Source of the DNA: Candidatus Pelagibacterales bacterium
Lineage (GTDB): Bacteria > Pseudomonadota > Alphaproteobacteria > TMED109
Direction of reading: 5' to 3'
DNA: 25,058 nucleotides
Assembly: GCA_002684605.1 (NCBI GenBank)
Contig: NYVM01000013.1
Coordinates: forward strand, 1-25,058
Positions 1 to 8,923 of the stretch are shown here, piece after piece (the first letter of the stretch is position 1; every line of letters starts with the position of its first letter). The position numbers were made by a program, and so were the translations under genes. The notes beneath the pieces were generated by a model. It saw nothing but the letters and a program-made list of their open reading frames with translations, searched no databases and had not been told where the DNA came from.

Positions 1-61
1 CACTTTTTGTGATTGGGTACATTCTAGTACCATTACCTCCCGCAAGTATAATTCCTTTCAT
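1..61 (-). CDS. rmlA: Glucose-1-phosphate thymidylyltransferase, N-terminal fragment (cut by window edge)
   Basis: An ATG on the minus strand at base 61 opens a frame that stays open to the window edge and encodes 20 residues containing LAGGNGTRMYP and ending PITKS. This is the nucleotide-binding signature (GGxGTRxxPxT) of sugar-1-phosphate nucleotidyltransferases, and the wording is closest to RmlA, which makes dTDP-glucose from glucose-1-phosphate and dTTP as the first step of dTDP-rhamnose and related sugars. Only the start is visible, so another NTP-sugar pyrophosphorylase is possible. It is separated by about 250 noncoding bases from the previous gene and may begin a separate dTDP-sugar operon to the left of the window. 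Confidence 0.8.
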   Translation of the reverse strand, partial: MKGIILAGGNGTRMYPITKS

Positions 62-317
62 ATTCCAAAGTTAGTAATTCTTCCTAAAGAAAATCTAGTT
101 TTGAAAATGAAATTTTTTAAATATATGTTGATTAATATCTTCATAATTGGAAAGTAAATGTTTGTAATTAATAATTACAAATAATGCGTGAAGATTTTTA
201 ATAACAAGACAGAAGAAAAATAATGAAAAAATATTTTAAAATTTAAGACTACAGTGCATAGTCTTTTATATCGAAAGTTAAATTAACATTAACAACTCTA
301 AATAATTGTAAATAAGT
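62..317. other. Intergenic region between the phosphodiesterase-like gene and rmlA
   Basis: No open frame of credible length is visible on either strand. The stretch is extremely AT-rich and contains one short perfect inverted repeat at 245-265. It should hold the end of the main transcript and probably the promoter for rmlA, but no convincing -35/-10 pair stands out. Confidence 0.6.
245..265 (-). terminator. Possible weak intrinsic terminator hairpin
   Basis: AAGACTA at 245-251 is perfectly complementary to TAGTCTT at 259-265, with a 7-base loop. On the minus strand the hairpin lies about 53 bases past the stop codon at 318 and is followed by an A/T-rich tract with runs of T. The stem has only two G-C pairs, so it is weak. 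It is also symmetrical enough to work in either direction or to be chance. Confidence 0.35.
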
Positions 318-1619
318 TTAGTTATTATTTAATGCAACTTTTTTAATTATAGATTTCAGTTCTGTTAATTTAATTCTATTTTCTAAATTTAAATCAAAGT
401 TAGAAGTTACATACCCTATTCCATTATGCTCTCCATTTTTTATAGCCACAAAAGCTAAATAAAATTTAAATTTTTCTAATTTTAAATTTGATTCTTTTGA
501 ATAGATTGAATCACTTTCATGAATATCATTTGGGTATACTAATTCAACAAATAAACTAGTTCCTCTATTGTCTAACTTAAATATTTTAATATCATCTTTA
601 GAAGCATAAAAACTATTTAATAAATTTTCTGCATTTAAGGCATCAGTTTCATTCTTAAATTTTACTAAAAAATCTCTAGACATTCTTGGTAAAATTTCTG
701 AAAAATTTTTAATACCAATCATCTCTGCAAACTTGATATGTTCTTTAATACGCCAGTAGAAAGTTAAATGCTCGTGAGGTTGTTGATGTAGACCAGTAGC
801 TATAATTAGTCTAACATCCTTCAATCTTAATAGTTTACTTATCTGATGGTCATATTCTGATAAAATTTGAATTAATGGATCAAAACCATCTGGGCAATAC
901 CAATCAGGATTTTTTAAATCTCCCTGATATGCTTTAGAATTAAATAAATAATGATGTTGTATATGAGCACCTGTATTTAAAAATAAATTTGAAAAGCCGG
1001 GTTTGTATTTTTTCCAAAGGGTCAGATGAACATCTGCTAATAAACTATCTAGAATAACTGCCTTAACTCCTGGATTTTTTGCTTTGGCAACTGTTTTTAC
1101 ATAATGAAACCATCTTGAAATAGGAACATACAATAAAAGTCCAAGACCTAATGAAATCATTGATTTCAAATTTAATTTTGATTTGGCATTATCATTTACT
1201 GATTGTTGTACTGCTTGATACAATGCCTTTACGATCCAGTTACCTGAAGGTTGTGTTTTAGTCCAGGGATCAGGAACAAAAAAAGAAGTTTTTTTTAAAC
1301 GATTTTCTGTGTTAAAGGGAGAAACAGCACCAACCGAAAGCCCTTCTGTTTCTAACTCCTCAAACAATTGAGACAATGATGGATGATTGACAATATCACC
1401 TAAACGAAATACTTTATGCTCATCAAAGGTTTTTCCTGTATGAATAGTTACCCATTGAACCCAAGGTTCTAAAAGATTATATTCTTTTTCTGATGTAGTT
1501 TCGATAGGTGATTGTATTTTAAATATTTTTTTGAAATTAGGCAGAAGGCCTTGATTTATATAAAATTTGATATAATCAAAGTTAAGTTCATTAAGTCCTA
1601 AAAGTATTGTCTTATTCAT
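318..1619 (-). CDS. Alkaline-phosphatase/phosphodiesterase-fold protein with altered metal-site residues
   Basis: This 433-residue protein reads like a type I phosphodiesterase/nucleotide pyrophosphatase domain. It opens with a strand and turn (ILLGLNELNFD), then GLLPNF, then a block around residues 51-70 (WVTIHTGK..DEHKV) that matches the nucleophile-Thr/TG/HG region of the family. A later NTGAHIQHHY stretch matches the usual metal-site tDxxQHxxW region, and IIATGLHQQP replaces the usual SDHG. Several Asp ligands of the canonical two-metal site therefore appear changed (N10/E11, G-A, T-G-L-H) while histidines remain. No signal peptide or clear membrane segment is seen, although residues 156-167 are hydrophobic. 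The ATG overlaps the end of the upstream GT4 remnant by 8 bases, which suggests translational coupling. The substrate is unknown; it may remove or transfer a phospho-group on the polysaccharide or its precursors. Confidence 0.6.
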   Translation of the reverse strand: MNKTILLGLNELNFDYIKFYINQGLLPNFKKIFKIQSPIETTSEKEYNLLEPWVQWVTIHTGKTFDEHKVFRLGDIVNHPSLSQLFEELETEGLSVGAVSPFNTENRLKKTSFFVPDPWTKTQPSGNWIVKALYQAVQQSVNDNAKSKLNLKSMISLGLGLLLYVPISRWFHYVKTVAKAKNPGVKAVILDSLLADVHLTLWKKYKPGFSNLFLNTGAHIQHHYLFNSKAYQGDLKNPDWYCPDGFDPLIQILSEYDHQISKLLRLKDVRLIIATGLHQQPHEHLTFYWRIKEHIKFAEMIGIKNFSEILPRMSRDFLVKFKNETDALNAENLLNSFYASKDDIKIFKLDNRGTSLFVELVYPNDIHESDSIYSKESNLKLEKFKFYLAFVAIKNGEHNGIGYVTSNFDLNLENRIKLTELKSIIKKVALNNN

Positions 1620-2406
1620 CTTTAAGTATTTTTATAAAGTTATTCCATAATATTTTTTCGTCAAAATTTTCAACAACAAAGTTTCTTCCATTTTCACCAA
1701 ACTCAACTACTTTGGCTGGATTATTTACAAAAAATTGAATAGAATTCTGAATTGAATCGGAACTGGTGTTACAAAATAACCCTGTTTTATTTTCGATAAT
1801 TGAATCGACACACCCCGTTACTTTTGTAGTTATTATTGCCTTTTTAAGAGATGAAGCTTCTAAAACTACTGTCGGAAAACCTTCTCTAAATGAAGGTAAA
1901 ATTAAAACATTAATCTTGCTGTAAAAAAAATTTTGATCTTTAATTTTTCCCAAATAAGTAATATTAATTGAATTTTCCTCAATAATGTTAAGATACTCAT
2001 TTGGTATAGGATCTCTTTCATCTTGATATCCTGCAATAATTAATTTACAATTAGGATGGTCTAGATTAATTTTACGCCATGCATCGATTAATTCAATAAG
2101 ACCTTTATCTTTTGCAAACCGTCCTATAAAACCAAATGATAAATGACTTCCACTAGTTGGGGATAAACGATTTGGATTAAATTTGTAAGCAGTATCAATT
2201 CCATTAAAAGTTCCCTTATTTAGTAATATATTTTTATGTTTCTTACCAAGCTTTAAATCTAAACTCACATTTTTAACTGAGGGACTAACGCATATTGTCT
2301 TTGAGCTTAAAGAAGAATTGATTTTTTCAATAGCTATTAATATTAAACGCATTAAACCACTTGCTGTTTCGTGGACTAAACCATGCCTAATATATATAAC
2401 TTTTTT
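1612..2406 (-). pseudogene. Glycosyltransferase family 4, 3' remnant (N-terminal acceptor domain lost)
   Basis: The first ATG is at 2352 (246 residues), but the same frame is open back to a TAG at 2407-2409. The extra residues (VIYIRHGLVHETASGL) match the linker region of bacterial GT4 enzymes that precedes the C-terminal nucleotide-sugar domain. The retained part includes a CVSPSV strand, GFIGRFAKDKGL and the EGFPTVVLEA EX7E motif. A full GT4 is about 370-400 residues, so the N-terminal Rossmann domain, roughly 110-130 residues, is missing. Its 5' end coincides with the 3' end of another broken gene. A lone C-terminal GT-B domain should not transfer sugar by itself. The 3' end still overlaps the next gene by 8 bases, so the old operon structure is preserved. 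Confidence 0.75.
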
Positions 2407-2971
2407 CTAATATTGGCTTAACTACCTTTTTACAGGTTCCAGGTGGAACAGTGGTTTCTACTAATATTAATACATCTTCTTTACAATTATCGCCAATAAC
2501 TTTAATAGCCTTCTTAAAATTAGTTAGATCAACATCATAATTAAGTAAATCTCCGTATTGGTTTGTTTCTTTTTTAACATCTAGATTAACATCAACAATT
2601 ACATAATCAGCAACTGAATAAGCATAAGAATCATAAGTGGCATAAAAATTATTTTTTTGTTTAGATCTTAAAAAAAATTCTTCAATTTTTGGATCAGATG
2701 CAGATATAGGAAATATACCATCATTTATAGATTTAATTTTCCAATAATTATCATCATTAGCTAAATCAACTCCAATAACAGCATATTCATCTTTTTCGGA
2801 ATTTGCACACACCAAAGACATAACAGCTCCTACAAATCCTAATCCTTGGACAACAATTACTTTCTTTCCAAAATTATTTTTTAAAAAAAAATCAATTTGA
2901 TTCTTGTCATTTTTCTCATCAGGCAAAAGATAAACTTTACCATTAAAAGGGTTAACAGATGTATTTTTCAT
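2387..2971 (-). pseudogene. Nucleotide-sugar dehydrogenase, 5' remnant (catalytic and C-terminal domains lost)
   Basis: 194 residues carry an N-terminal extension of about 35 residues, then a Rossmann fingerprint (VIVVQGLGFVGAVMSL) and the conserved ETTVPPGTCKKVVKPIL strand of UDP/GDP-sugar dehydrogenases. Family members are about 390-430 residues. Here the frame stops shortly after PIL, well before the catalytic GxCxP cysteine region and the C-terminal sugar-nucleotide domain. The last codons overlap in another frame with the first codons of the GT4 remnant, so the two broken genes abut. It should be inactive as an oxidoreductase. A complete TviB-like dehydrogenase is present at 9895-11166 but belongs to a different subfamily, since this one has the extended N-terminus. 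Confidence 0.8.
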
Positions 2972-3197
2972 ATATATGTTTAATATTATTGTTTTTTAAT
3001 ATTTCAGGAAGAAAGATTTGATTCAAAAATAATAAAACTAAACCTACTTGTTAGAAAATATAATTCTTTATTTTAAACTCATTGATAAAACATTCTAATC
3101 CTTTATTATAAGTTGCAACTAAAATTTATTTTAAACCAATTAACTAATATTACCTATTTAAAATTTATTCCAAAAAAAATCATTTAATAAAATGAGA
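2972..3197. other. Intergenic gap before the truncated dehydrogenase
   Basis: This 226-base AT-rich gap is unusually long for the cluster. Several short open stretches exist on the minus strand, for example about 23 codons ending near 3050 (starting VATYNKGLECF), but none has a start and recognisable homology. It may hold a promoter or the decayed remains of a gene. Confidence 0.5.
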
Positions 3198-5078
3198 TTA
3201 ATATTTATAGCTAGAATTAGTTATTATTTTTTTTAATATATTATTTATGTAAGCACCATAATCTTTTAAACTATACTCTGTAAGATGACTATTATCCCAA
3301 ATTTTAGGATCTTTATTTTTATAAAAAAGATCACATTTATTTTCAGAACAGAAGAATCTAAATTTATCTAAATAATGAACTCTCTTATTTGAAATACTTT
3401 CGAAAAGAATCTTTGAAGCGTTTTTAGAAATTAAATTTATATGATTATCATATATATAAGTGTTTATGTTATTTACTGGAATTTTGTTCTTAGCCATTTC
3501 AATAGCTATTGAATTTAGAGATGTAAATGCAGCACTTCCAATAAGTAAAATATCTTTTTCATATTTTGTTTGCAAATAATTTGAAATTTGTGTTGTAGAA
3601 TAAACTGTTTTGTTATTCCAAAATCCTGTAAGAATAATGATATCGCTATTCATGAAATCATATTCTAAATCTTTGACGGAATAGCTAGAATTATTATTAC
3701 AAATAAAAACATCTGCTGATCTAGTCAATAATGATTTATATAAACCCTCAAAACAAATATCGTCCATACTTATTGATTTTATATTCATAGATTCATCTGA
3801 ATCATAAGCTTGTAAAGAAACAAAAGCATCTTCTGCCATAGAATCTCCCATAATTAAAACATTCAAAGAATTATCTTTAAATATATCATTTAAAGTATTT
3901 TGAGAAATTTTTTGTTTGTTTTTTTCAACTTGTTGTTTATCAAAAACAAATGTGTTTTCATATTTTTTTAAAAAATATGAATTAAATCCGTCAGTTTTAT
4001 GACCCATATAACCAAAAGAGAAAAGTAATCCAGTAGAAAGCAGAAAGGAAAAGAAAACTGTTTTTCTTGAAACAGCTAAGTATCTAATTGGTTTTTCATA
4101 AAAACGATAAGAAAAATAACTTATAAAATAAATTATGAATAATAATAAAAACATATGTGATATGTTAATATACTCAATATGTGGATTAAAGATTTTATAG
4201 AAAGACAGAATGGGTTGATGAAACATATATAATGAATAACTCAACAATCCAATATGTACAAATGGATTAAATGATAGTATTTTTATAATATTTTTATTTG
4301 TCTGAATTATTAAAATAATTGAAACAAACACTACATAAATTCTTAAAATAGAAATATCAATATCAATTATATTGGTAAATAAAATCAATATCAGAGAAAC
4401 TAAAGAAATTATTGAGAAATAATTTGATGAAAAACAATTAAAATATCTAAAAGTGTTTTTAGATTTAATTCCAAACAACACACCAATAAGAAGTTCCCAA
4501 GCTCTTGAAAAAGTAGAATAAAAAGCCGTGTTTGGGTCTATATTAATTAGATATAAGTAATAAAATAAACTAATTGATAAAAAAATATAAATTAGAATTT
4601 TTCTTGTAAACCCTTTAAAAATAATTAAAAATGCCGGAAGAAAAAGATAAAACTGTTCTTCGATACTTAAACTCCAAGTATGAATCAAAGGAGAAACTTC
4701 TGCAAATGGATTGAAATAGTTTATTTCTCGCAAAAACAAAAAATTAGATAAAAAAACTAAAGATGCTGAAATAGATTGTGAAACATCTTTTATATGACTT
4801 GGAGTTAAATAAATAAACGAAATTGGAATAATTGAAATTATAATAATAAAATACAAAGGAGCAATTCGCTTTATACGTCTTTCATAAAATTCTAAAACAG
4901 AAAAAGAATTAGATTTTAATTTATTATGTAATATTTTTGAAATTAGAAATCCGCTTATAACAAAGAAAACATCAACTCCTAAAAAACCTCTTGGTGCTAT
5001 ATTATGATCTAAGTGATATAAAATAACCGGTATTATTGAAAGAGCTCTCAATCCATCTAGTTCTGGTCTGTATTTCAT
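3198..5078 (-). CDS. OafA-type O-acyltransferase (acyltransferase-3 membrane domain plus SGNH domain)
   Basis: The 626-residue protein begins YRPELDGLRALSI and continues with RGFLGVDVFFVISGFL, the signature of acyltransferase family 3 membrane proteins. About ten hydrophobic segments follow to around residue 360, including the family's TWSLSIEEQFYLFLP block. The C-terminal part is an SGNH hydrolase-like domain with LIMGDSMAED (catalytic Ser) and D595-N-S-H598 (catalytic Asp/His pair). This two-domain architecture is that of OafA-like enzymes, which take an acyl group from cytoplasmic acyl-CoA across the inner membrane and place it on O-antigen or capsule sugars in the periplasm. O-acetylation is the most likely modification; the acceptor sugar cannot be told. 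It starts 8 bases after the GT4 gene ends and is the last intact gene before the scarred region. Confidence 0.93.
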   Translation of the reverse strand: MKYRPELDGLRALSIIPVILYHLDHNIAPRGFLGVDVFFVISGFLISKILHNKLKSNSFSVLEFYERRIKRIAPLYFIIIISIIPISFIYLTPSHIKDVSQSISASLVFLSNFLFLREINYFNPFAEVSPLIHTWSLSIEEQFYLFLPAFLIIFKGFTRKILIYIFLSISLFYYLYLINIDPNTAFYSTFSRAWELLIGVLFGIKSKNTFRYFNCFSSNYFSIISLVSLILILFTNIIDIDISILRIYVVFVSIILIIQTNKNIIKILSFNPFVHIGLLSYSLYMFHQPILSFYKIFNPHIEYINISHMFLLLFIIYFISYFSYRFYEKPIRYLAVSRKTVFFSFLLSTGLLFSFGYMGHKTDGFNSYFLKKYENTFVFDKQQVEKNKQKISQNTLNDIFKDNSLNVLIMGDSMAEDAFVSLQAYDSDESMNIKSISMDDICFEGLYKSLLTRSADVFICNNNSSYSVKDLEYDFMNSDIIILTGFWNNKTVYSTTQISNYLQTKYEKDILLIGSAAFTSLNSIAIEMAKNKIPVNNINTYIYDNHINLISKNASKILFESISNKRVHYLDKFRFFCSENKCDLFYKNKDPKIWDNSHLTEYSLKDYGAYINNILKKIITNSSYKY

Positions 5079-5086
5079 AAAAGGTT

Positions 5087-6271
5087 TTATAGTGATTTGT
5101 AAAGATTTTCCATATTATTTACTAAAACTTTATAATTAAATAGTTTTAAACTTATACTTTTTCCATTTTTTGATATTTTTTCTCTCAATTTTTTATTTTC
5201 TATTAATTCGATTAAATCATCCCCAAAACATTTTACTTTATTATTTGAAATAACACCACTAATTTTATGATCGATAATATCCACAACTCCACCCACATTA
5301 GTTGAGATTGAAGCTGTTCCACTTGACATTGATTCAATTATACTAACAGGTGTACCTTCGTTGTCTGATGTTAAAGCGACAATATCGGAAGCAGCTAAAA
5401 AAGAATCGATTTCTTTTTGCCAAGAACAAAAGAAAATATCATAACTACCTACAAAATTTTTATTACCATAGTCTAAACCAATATACTCTGCATGTTTAAT
5501 TAAATTACTCATTTCTGGACCATCGCCAATTACAAGTGCTTTTATTGGTATGTTAGTTTTATTTTTACAATACTTTATAACATCAACAAAAAGCTTATGA
5601 TTTTTAATTGGTACTAATCTTCCTATAATAGTAATTAATATTTCTTTATCAATAACGTTATATTTATTCCTAATTTGAGCTCTTTTTTCAGTTGTGTTTA
5701 CTGAAAATTTTTTCAAATCAAAACCAAGTGGAATAATAGATATTTTACTTTCATCACAAATAGCATATTTATTTACTAAATCTTCTTTTTGTGATTTTGA
5801 TATAGCAATAATTTTAGTTGACTTTGATGCTAAGAATCTTTCAATAAATATTAAGATTTTATTTTTAAAATTTGAAAAATATCCTTCGAAAACATTACCA
5901 TGATAAGTATGAACTAATCTTACTTTTTTATAATATAACAAAGAGGCTAAACGTCCTAAGAGACCTGACTTAGCCGCATGTGTATGTATTATATGAGGTT
6001 TAAACTTATATATTATTATTATAATTTGAATTAAAGAAATTAAGTCAAATAATGGAGAGATAGCTCTTCTCATGAATTTCAACTGCTTAAAAGACACATC
6101 TAATCCGTTTAATATGTATTCTGCAGATTGCTCATGAGATTCATGCTTACCTCCAATTAATAGAGTTTCGTATACTTCTTTATTAATATACTTTGTTAAA
6201 TATGCTGCATTATATATTGGGCCACCAACATTAAATCTATTTAATATTCTTAAAATTTTTTTTTTTTTCAT
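5087..6271 (-). CDS. Glycosyltransferase family 4
   Basis: 394 residues form a complete GT-B fold. The N-terminal domain starts ILRILNRFNVGGP and includes PHIIHTHAAKSGLLGRL. The C-terminal domain starts ITIIGRLVPIKNH, continues with ALVIGDGPE and ends with the EGTPVSIIESMSSG EX7E motif followed by GGVVDII. It should transfer an activated sugar to the growing undecaprenyl-linked repeat unit with retention of configuration at the cytoplasmic face of the membrane. Donor specificity cannot be predicted. It lies 6 bases downstream of the HisC-like gene in a continuous operon. One of the available donors, such as UDP-GalNAcA or the CDP-sugar made by this cluster, is a reasonable guess. Confidence 0.92.
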   Translation of the reverse strand: MKKKKILRILNRFNVGGPIYNAAYLTKYINKEVYETLLIGGKHESHEQSAEYILNGLDVSFKQLKFMRRAISPLFDLISLIQIIIIIYKFKPHIIHTHAAKSGLLGRLASLLYYKKVRLVHTYHGNVFEGYFSNFKNKILIFIERFLASKSTKIIAISKSQKEDLVNKYAICDESKISIIPLGFDLKKFSVNTTEKRAQIRNKYNVIDKEILITIIGRLVPIKNHKLFVDVIKYCKNKTNIPIKALVIGDGPEMSNLIKHAEYIGLDYGNKNFVGSYDIFFCSWQKEIDSFLAASDIVALTSDNEGTPVSIIESMSSGTASISTNVGGVVDIIDHKISGVISNNKVKCFGDDLIELIENKKLREKISKNGKSISLKLFNYKVLVNNMENLYKSL

Positions 6272-6277
6272 TAAAGA

Positions 6278-7348
6278 TTATTTCAATATTTTATCTAAAA
6301 CAGTAATTAAATAATGCATTTGTTTAGAATTTCCTATAGTAATTCTAAAAAAATTATCTAATTTCTTAAGATGAGTGAAATCTCTAATAAAAATATTGTT
6401 TTTGTTTAAAAAAGTGATTAACTCTTTTTTTAGTGAAATTGAATTACATTCAATAAAAAGAAAATTAGCATCTGAATTAAAAACTTTAAACTTTTTACTT
6501 TTATCAAAGTATTCAAAAATAATTTTTTTTGATTTATTTACTTCTTCAATGTATTTCAATGTATAATCTAAATCTTGTAAGGCAGCTATTGCTGCAACTT
6601 GAGCCAATTGTGATACACTTTTAGGATTTCTAATATCACTAAGTTGATTTTTAATACTGATATTACTTATAGAATATCCTATTCTAAATGAAGCTAATCC
6701 AAAAGCTTTAGAAAAAGTTCTACAGATAATCAGATTTGGAATTTCTCTTAAATCTTGATCAAAAGAGCTTTTATTAAATTCGTAATATGCCTCATCAAAA
6801 ACTAAAATTGTATTTAAATGCTTTTTTAATAATTTTTGAATTGATTTTAAATCATGTGAATTTCCTGTTGGATTATTTGGATTTACTATGTATAAAAGTT
6901 TTGGTTTGGTATTTTCAATGCATTCGTCTAATAAATTAAAATCAATTTTAAAATCTTCATCTAAATCAAAATTAAGAACATTAGCTTTTGATGCTTCAAC
7001 ACAAGCTCTAAAATTGTCATAAGTTGGTCCTACAATTACTACATTATCTTTTTCAGATAAAAAGGTTCTTGATATAACTTCGTGTAGTGAATCAACTCCT
7101 GAAAATAATTGAATTGTTTCAATATTTTGAGATGTATAATCAGAAATCAAATTATAAAGCTCTTCATTATATAAGTTTGGATACCACTGAAAAGGTTCAT
7201 TTTCAAGAAATTTTAAAATTTCACTTTTAACCATCGGAGATGGTTTAATGGTTGATTCATTCCAATCTAATTTTAAAATGTTTTTTTTATTTTTTGATAT
7301 CCAAGCTTTTGGGAGAACTACTCTATATGGATTTATTTTACGACTCAT
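6278..7348 (-). CDS. HisC-like PLP aminotransferase (class I/II), probably specialised for surface polysaccharide
   Basis: 356 residues, the normal size for histidinol-phosphate aminotransferase relatives. Visible landmarks are LDWNES near the start, the VNPNNPTG Asn loop (about 155-162), FDEAY with D185, and the SKAFGLASFRIGY block with PLP lysine K214 and R222. No other histidine biosynthesis gene is nearby. The gene overlaps an ATP-grasp gene by 11 bases, and a HAD phosphatase lies just before that. In the Campylobacter jejuni capsule locus, HisC-like enzymes make serinol phosphate (transamination of dihydroxyacetone phosphate) or ethanolamine phosphate (decarboxylation of phosphoserine) for uronamide decoration. 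A similar job is inferred here. A true HisC or a CobD-like decarboxylase remains possible. Confidence 0.85.
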   Translation of the reverse strand: MSRKINPYRVVLPKAWISKNKKNILKLDWNESTIKPSPMVKSEILKFLENEPFQWYPNLYNEELYNLISDYTSQNIETIQLFSGVDSLHEVISRTFLSEKDNVVIVGPTYDNFRACVEASKANVLNFDLDEDFKIDFNLLDECIENTKPKLLYIVNPNNPTGNSHDLKSIQKLLKKHLNTILVFDEAYYEFNKSSFDQDLREIPNLIICRTFSKAFGLASFRIGYSISNISIKNQLSDIRNPKSVSQLAQVAAIAALQDLDYTLKYIEEVNKSKKIIFEYFDKSKKFKVFNSDANFLFIECNSISLKKELITFLNKNNIFIRDFTHLKKLDNFFRITIGNSKQMHYLITVLDKILK

Positions 7349-8402
7349 TTATAAATTTTTTTAGTACATTAAATTTAAAATCTAAAAACATTTTAGATCT
7401 GTCCCTAGCAAATTTTATTGGGCTTGCCTTATATTTTAAATAAGGTTGATTTAAAAATCTTCCAGTTGGTATTGGATTCAATAAAAAAGAGGTACTAACT
7501 TCTAGAATTATAGGTTTAGATTCTGTATCATCATTCTCAAAAGTAACATCGTATGCTGCAATACTAACATTTAATTTCTTAGTGTAATCTATAATAATTT
7601 TTTCATTTTTTTTTGAAAGTGGAGTAAAATCTAAAGCCGAACCATTACTTGTAGATGTAGTGTTGAATGTAGAGGTTACTTTTTTTGATCTCCAATAAGA
7701 ATAATTTATAGAACTATTAACTACAACAACTCTTGAGTCTTTTGTCATATTTACTAATGATTGAATCAAAAAAGTTGATACATTTTTAAATGATTGCTTA
7801 GAAATATTAATTAAATTTTCTCTGTTTTTAATGTGATAAATACCCTTGCTATGATTTGAAAAAGGTTCTTTTATTAGAAATGGGTATGTAAAGTTTTTTT
7901 CAATGAGTTTAATGTTGAATTTTTCTTTTTCAATAATTATTGTTTTAGGACAAGAAATATTAAATTTATCAAAAATCTTGTGCATATAAACTTTGTTTTC
8001 CCAAAGTAAAATTTCTTTAGGTTTTGGAAATAAATTATTTCCTAAAGATTCAATTTTATTAATTACAAAATACAAGTATTCACTATGATTATCAAAATCA
8101 TAATCATTAATAAGTGAGCTAAAACTATAATAAACATTACAATTCTTTAATATTCCAAACTTACTCCTAAACACAAATCTATATTTCTTTTTTGATTTTA
8201 CTAATGAATATATAATTGAAAAATCGTGAAGGACAAATGCTCTTCCAAAATAATTTATCCAACCCTTAAAACTTGATGGATATAACAATATAACATTAAT
8301 GGATTTTGTGTCATAATATTTAAAAATATTTAAAAAGCCAATTTTTCCAATCGATGTTATAATTAATGAAATTTGATAAATTATATAATTAAATAATTTC
8401 AT
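7338..8402 (-). CDS. ATP-grasp ligase-like protein
   Basis: 354 residues with a RimK-type ATP-grasp layout. After a divergent N-terminal domain, LLWENKVYMHKIFDKFNI (132-149) precedes the ATP-binding FLIKEPFSNHSKGI block (K178, flexible loop to G187). Then come FLIQSLV (adenine edge), D285 and IILEVSTSFLLNP with metal ligands E301 and N309. ATP-grasp enzymes activate a carboxylate as acyl phosphate and join it to an amine. In this cluster the obvious carboxylate is the uronic acid made by the TviB/TviC pair, and the amine could come from the HisC-like enzyme encoded next. The gene overlaps the HAD gene by 4 bases and the HisC gene by 11. The reaction is inferred; the family fold is well supported. 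Confidence 0.75.
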   Translation of the reverse strand: MKLFNYIIYQISLIITSIGKIGFLNIFKYYDTKSINVILLYPSSFKGWINYFGRAFVLHDFSIIYSLVKSKKKYRFVFRSKFGILKNCNVYYSFSSLINDYDFDNHSEYLYFVINKIESLGNNLFPKPKEILLWENKVYMHKIFDKFNISCPKTIIIEKEKFNIKLIEKNFTYPFLIKEPFSNHSKGIYHIKNRENLINISKQSFKNVSTFLIQSLVNMTKDSRVVVVNSSINYSYWRSKKVTSTFNTTSTSNGSALDFTPLSKKNEKIIIDYTKKLNVSIAAYDVTFENDDTESKPIILEVSTSFLLNPIPTGRFLNQPYLKYKASPIKFARDRSKMFLDFKFNVLKKFINES

Positions 8403-8923
8403 AATGATTTTGGATTTATATGTTTAAAATTATTGCTTTCATAAATATTAAAATCTTTTAAACTGAAAGTTTTAAAATCTAACGAATCAAAATCTAAATC
8501 AGAAAGATCATCAACTAAAACAATTCTTTTGTTAAACAAGAATAAAATCTTAATTAAATAAAATTTAAACTTTGTATTGCCAAGTAATAAAATAGGACTA
8601 TTAAAAGCTATTAAATTTTTCTCTAAAAATTTAGAGATACTATTAAATGAACCAAGTCCTCTAGCAGTAAAAACAATAGGTTTATATTTTTTTTTAATAT
8701 AAAAATTAACTGTTTTAATAACAGAATTATTTATTGTTGCCTTATTTAGATCTAATTTATTTATGCCCTTAAAATAATTATGATTAGCCAAAGTAAAATC
8801 AATATCAATTAAAATTATTTTTTTCTTCAATTTGATAATTAAAAAAATAGCTCTTAAAAATAATAAACTATGGTATAATATCTTTAATAATTTCATTAGA
8901 GTTAAGGTTATTCTAAATACCAT
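8399..8923 (-). CDS. HAD-superfamily phosphatase-like protein
   Basis: The coding frame allows 174 residues from the ATG at 8923; an internal ATG at 8896 would clear the upstream gene by 11 bases and give 165. HAD motif I is D40-I-D42-F-T (nucleophile and acid), motif II is VFTARG with T86, and motif IV is LVDDLSDLD (D138, D139). The N-terminus before motif I is hydrophobic and basic, possibly a peripheral membrane helix. The C0-type small HAD size suggests a phosphatase on a small metabolite. Its neighbours, an ATP-grasp and a HisC-like aminotransferase, suggest it could remove phosphate from an amino-alcohol phosphate. Its 3' end overlaps the ATP-grasp start in an ATGA arrangement. Confidence 0.75.
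   Translation of the reverse strand: MVFRITLTLMKLLKILYHSLLFLRAIFLIIKLKKKIILIDIDFTLANHNYFKGINKLDLNKATINNSVIKTVNFYIKKKYKPIVFTARGLGSFNSISKFLEKNLIAFNSPILLLGNTKFKFYLIKILFLFNKRIVLVDDLSDLDFDSLDFKTFSLKDFNIYESNNFKHINPKSL

Noticed and set aside
3050..3131. Short minus-strand open stretch (VATYNKGLECF...) in the gap after the OafA-like gene
   Set aside because: About 23 codons without a start codon or recognisable family; such stretches are expected by chance in this composition. A decayed gene is possible but not supported.
5694..5903. Plus-strand 69-codon open frame
   Set aside because: It is the reverse strand of the intact GT4 gene at 5087-6271, has no recognisable motif and no upstream gene-like spacing.
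6278..7348. Housekeeping hisC
   Set aside because: The fold fits HisC, but no other histidine gene is near and the gene overlaps an ATP-grasp gene inside a polysaccharide operon, so a specialised role is more likely; not excluded.
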